A stretch of 34,066 bases of DNA from contig CAZMVQ010000022.1 in assembly GCA_964569865.1 (NCBI GenBank), forward strand, positions 1 to 34,066. Reading direction: 5' to 3'. Position numbers and translations under genes: made by a program. The notes under the pieces are model-generated. The model searched no databases and was not told the origin of the DNA. It saw only the letters and a list, made by a program, of their open reading frames with translations. Within the stretch, counting starts at the first letter, position 1; each line of letters opens with the position of its first letter. Shown in pieces: positions 32,125 to 34,066 of this stretch. The DNA is from DROE01 sp964569865 (GTDB taxonomy: Bacteria; Pseudomonadota; Alphaproteobacteria; Rhizobiales; Devosiaceae).

Positions 32125-33814
32125 ATTCTTCACGTAGTTCCTTTTTAGAAAGCTTGCCGACCAGTGTTTTTGGCAACTCATCCTTAAATATGAACTCCCT
32201 TGGCATTTCAACCTTGGATATATGTTCACTTAGGAAGGTTTTTATATCAGCCCCGGTGACGCTCTTTCCCTCTTTTAGTTTGATAAAGGCTATGGGTGCT
32301 TCGCCTCGATATTTATCTTTGACACCAATAACATTGCATTCGTCAACATCTTCATGGCGATATAGAGCTTCTTCGATGGTGCGCGGATAAACATTAAATC
32401 CGGAGCAAATGATAAGATCCTTGATCCGGTCAACCAGAAATATGTAGCCATCTTCATCTACATATCCCACGTCTCCGGTGCGGAAATATCCGTTTACGAA
32501 GGCTTCTTTGGTTGCCTCTTCATTATTATAATAACCAAGCATGACCTGTTTGCCGGTGGCAACAAGCTCACCACGTTCACCGGGAGCGACAAATTTTGTC
32601 GGGTCTTCCAGATCAACAAATTGCACATCGGTGCCGGGAACCGGCATGCCGATTGAGCCGGGCTTGGAAGCAACTCGCAGAGCGGCGCAACAAAGAACCG
32701 GGGAACATTCGGTCAAACCATAGCCCTCGGCCAGAATTGCCTGGGATTTTTTTGCAAAAACATCACGAGTTTCTCCGGGCAGGCCGGCACCACCGGAAAT
32801 TACCAGTTGCACGCTGCTTAAATGATCAGCGGTGGTTTTGCTGTTTGAACCAACTGCAAGCAACAGGGTGGGAACCGCAGGCATGATGGTTGGGCGGGTT
32901 CTAACCAACAAATCTAGCAATGCCTTTAGCTCGAAACGGGGCATCATTATCACCTGAGAGCCTTTGCCAAGGGGTACGTTCAGGCAAACGGTCATGGCAA
33001 AGATGTGGAAAAACGGCAATACCGCAACAACGGCGGCGGGAGGTTCAAAAACCCCGCAACCCCATTTGTCGATCTGGTCGACATTGGCGGCAATATTGGC
33101 GTGGGAAAGCATGGCTCCTTTGGGCAGACCGGTGGTGCCGCCGGTATATTGCTGTACTGCAACGTCTTTTGCCGCATCAATTTCTACCGGATCAGCTTTT
33201 TGTCCGGAGCTTAGCATTTTTGAGAAGCTGACAACTTTGTCGGCGACACTGCTGCTGCCGGTTTTGCTCATCTCGCCGGATTTAACGACTTTGAACAATA
33301 TTTTTTTCACTGTCGGTAAGGCATCGGGGAAATGGCAAACAACAAGAGTTTTAACATTGCCCGCCGCAACCAGCGCCTCGGCCTTTTCAAAGATTATTTT
33401 TAGATCAAGGGTGACAAGAATATCTGCCCCGGCATCGGCTGTGATGTGGGTGAGTTCTGGAACCGTATAAAGGGGGTTGCAGTTTACAACGGTGCCGCCA
33501 GCCAAAAGAGTGCCGTAATAGGCGATTGGGAAAAATGGTGTGTTGGGCAAAAGCAGGGCAACTCTGGAGCCTTTTTTAACTCCTAATTGTTTTTGCAATG
33601 CACCGGCGAACGCTGTGATTTGTTTGCCGAGTTCTCTAAAAGAGGTCTTTTTGCCCAAAAAATCCAGCGCATCAGAATCCGGGTGCTCGTCACAGGCCTT
33701 TAGAATTTGGGTGTGAACCGGAGTGGTGTCAATTTCAGCGTCCCAGACTATTCCCTCCGGGTAGTTGGCAATCCAGGGGCGATATCTTTCTTGATTGTCA
33801 CTAGCTTTGCTCAT
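32093..33814 (-). CDS. Long-chain fatty acid-CoA ligase (FadD-like, AMP-forming)
   Basis: A 573-residue acyl-adenylate-forming enzyme that activates fatty acids to acyl-CoA for beta-oxidation or lipid synthesis. Visible motifs: the P-loop YTGGTTGLPKGAMLSH near residue 223, EGYGLTECSPV near 362, RTGDVGYVDEDGYIFLVDR and the fatty-acid signature DLIICSGFNVYPRTIEE near 460-480, and the C-terminal catalytic Lys in LPKTLVGKLSKKELR. GGAGGG precedes the ATG. The downstream MerR gene overlaps its end. A tandem repeat array lies about 50 bases upstream and overlaps the likely promoter. Confidence 0.92.
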   Translation of the reverse strand: MSKASDNQERYRPWIANYPEGIVWDAEIDTTPVHTQILKACDEHPDSDALDFLGKKTSFRELGKQITAFAGALQKQLGVKKGSRVALLLPNTPFFPIAYYGTLLAGGTVVNCNPLYTVPELTHITADAGADILVTLDLKIIFEKAEALVAAGNVKTLVVCHFPDALPTVKKILFKVVKSGEMSKTGSSSVADKVVSFSKMLSSGQKADPVEIDAAKDVAVQQYTGGTTGLPKGAMLSHANIAANVDQIDKWGCGVFEPPAAVVAVLPFFHIFAMTVCLNVPLGKGSQVIMMPRFELKALLDLLVRTRPTIMPAVPTLLLAVGSNSKTTADHLSSVQLVISGGAGLPGETRDVFAKKSQAILAEGYGLTECSPVLCCAALRVASKPGSIGMPVPGTDVQFVDLEDPTKFVAPGERGELVATGKQVMLGYYNNEEATKEAFVNGYFRTGDVGYVDEDGYIFLVDRIKDLIICSGFNVYPRTIEEALYRHEDVDECNVIGVKDKYRGEAPIAFIKLKEGKSVTGADIKTFLSEHISKVEMPREFIFKDELPKTLVGKLSKKELREEYAEREASKGK

Positions 33815-33847
33815 TACGTTATTTTCCCTCCAAAAAATTGTTTATTC

Positions 33848-33876
33848 AATATTCCATGCATTCGTTCTTGGGTCAA
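33848..33876 (-). promoter_or_regulatory. Candidate promoter of the acyl-CoA ligase operon
   Basis: On the minus strand TTGACC (complement of 33871-33876) is separated by 17 bases from AATATT (complement of 33848-33853), an acceptable housekeeping-type pair. The -35 element lies inside the first unit of the 23-bp repeat array. Confidence 0.42.
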
Positions 33877-34066
33877 ATGTCAAAGTGATCTTGGGTCAAA
33901 TGTCAAAGTGATCTTGGGTCAAATGTCAAAGTGATCTTGGGTCNNNNNNNNNNNNNNNNNNNNNNNNNNNNNNNNNNNNNNNNNNNNNNNNNNNNNNNNN
34001 NNNNNNNNNNNNNNNNNNNNNNNNNNNNNNNNNNNNNNNNNNNAAATGTCAAAGTGATCTTGGGGC
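33865..34066. repeat. 23-bp tandem repeat array interrupted by assembly gap
   Basis: The unit GATCTTGGGTCAAATGTCAA plus AGT (23 bp) occurs head to tail: a first copy with divergent edge (33865-33886), full copies at 33887-33909 and 33910-33932, a partial one to 33943, then, beyond the N run, a continuation at 34044-34066 ending in a variant GGGGC. Within the unit GTCAAAT and GTCAAAG form a nested 7-bp direct repeat. There are no spacers, so it is not a CRISPR. True copy number is hidden by the gap. Confidence 0.93.
33944..34043. other. Assembly gap, 100 N
   Basis: Exactly 100 N, the usual placeholder for a gap of unknown size. The same repeat flanks both sides, which is why assembly stopped here. 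Confidence 0.99.

Noticed and set aside
33865..34066. CRISPR array
   Set aside because: The 23-bp units abut directly with no unique spacers, and no cas genes are present.

Overview
The window looks like a chromosomal segment of an alphaproteobacterium, most likely of the Hyphomicrobiales (Rhizobiales). I infer this from several markers together: a CpdR-type cell-cycle response regulator followed by tRNA-Val(GAC), a small RNA with the layout of the rhizobial suhB/MmgR (alpha-r8) family next to an inositol-monophosphatase-family gene, a ROSE-like thermometer in front of hsp20, and a DGPF/ECF42 sigma-factor pair. Base composition is moderate and several genes appear to start with TTG. I cannot name genus or species. 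The last 200 bases are a 23-bp tandem repeat interrupted by exactly 100 N, so this is a draft scaffold.

Layout. 1-4110: tail of a TRAP transporter permease with its terminator, 3-hydroxybutyrate dehydrogenase, a TerC-type membrane protein behind a structured leader that may be a manganese (yybP-ykoY) riboswitch, and on the minus strand a YCII/DGPF protein with its ECF42 sigma factor. 4390-8400: a DUF2853 protein, then an unusual run of KDPG aldolase (eda) overlapping modA, modB and modC (molybdate uptake), ending tail-to-tail on a MarR-type regulator. 8500-13640: periplasmic 5'-nucleotidase, the QmcA-like SPFH / NfeD membrane pair, and a PomA/PomB-type flagellar stator pair. 13870-19870: cell-envelope genes, namely an outer-membrane barrel, galU, galE, an MltB-like lytic transglycosylase and a periplasmic SGNH hydrolase (DUF459-like). 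19900-26100: gltD and gltB (glutamate synthase, GOGAT), with a long leader containing two covarying copies of one hairpin. 26600-29550: hsp20 with ROSE element and heat-shock-type promoter, a lysophospholipase-like hydrolase, and a HisN-type phosphatase. 29550-31640: the candidate suhB/MmgR small RNA with a triplicated terminator, an N-formylglutamate amidohydrolase-like gene, cpdR and tRNA-Val. 31660-end: a MerR regulator overlapping a long-chain acyl-CoA ligase, whose promoter region runs into the 23-bp repeat array.

The genes are mostly core metabolism, envelope and regulation. I see no CRISPR array, insertion sequence, prophage or defence island. The most interesting material is in the non-coding DNA: the gltB leader, the sRNA with its repeated terminator, the hsp20 thermometer, the terC leader, and the repeat array upstream of the acyl-CoA ligase.
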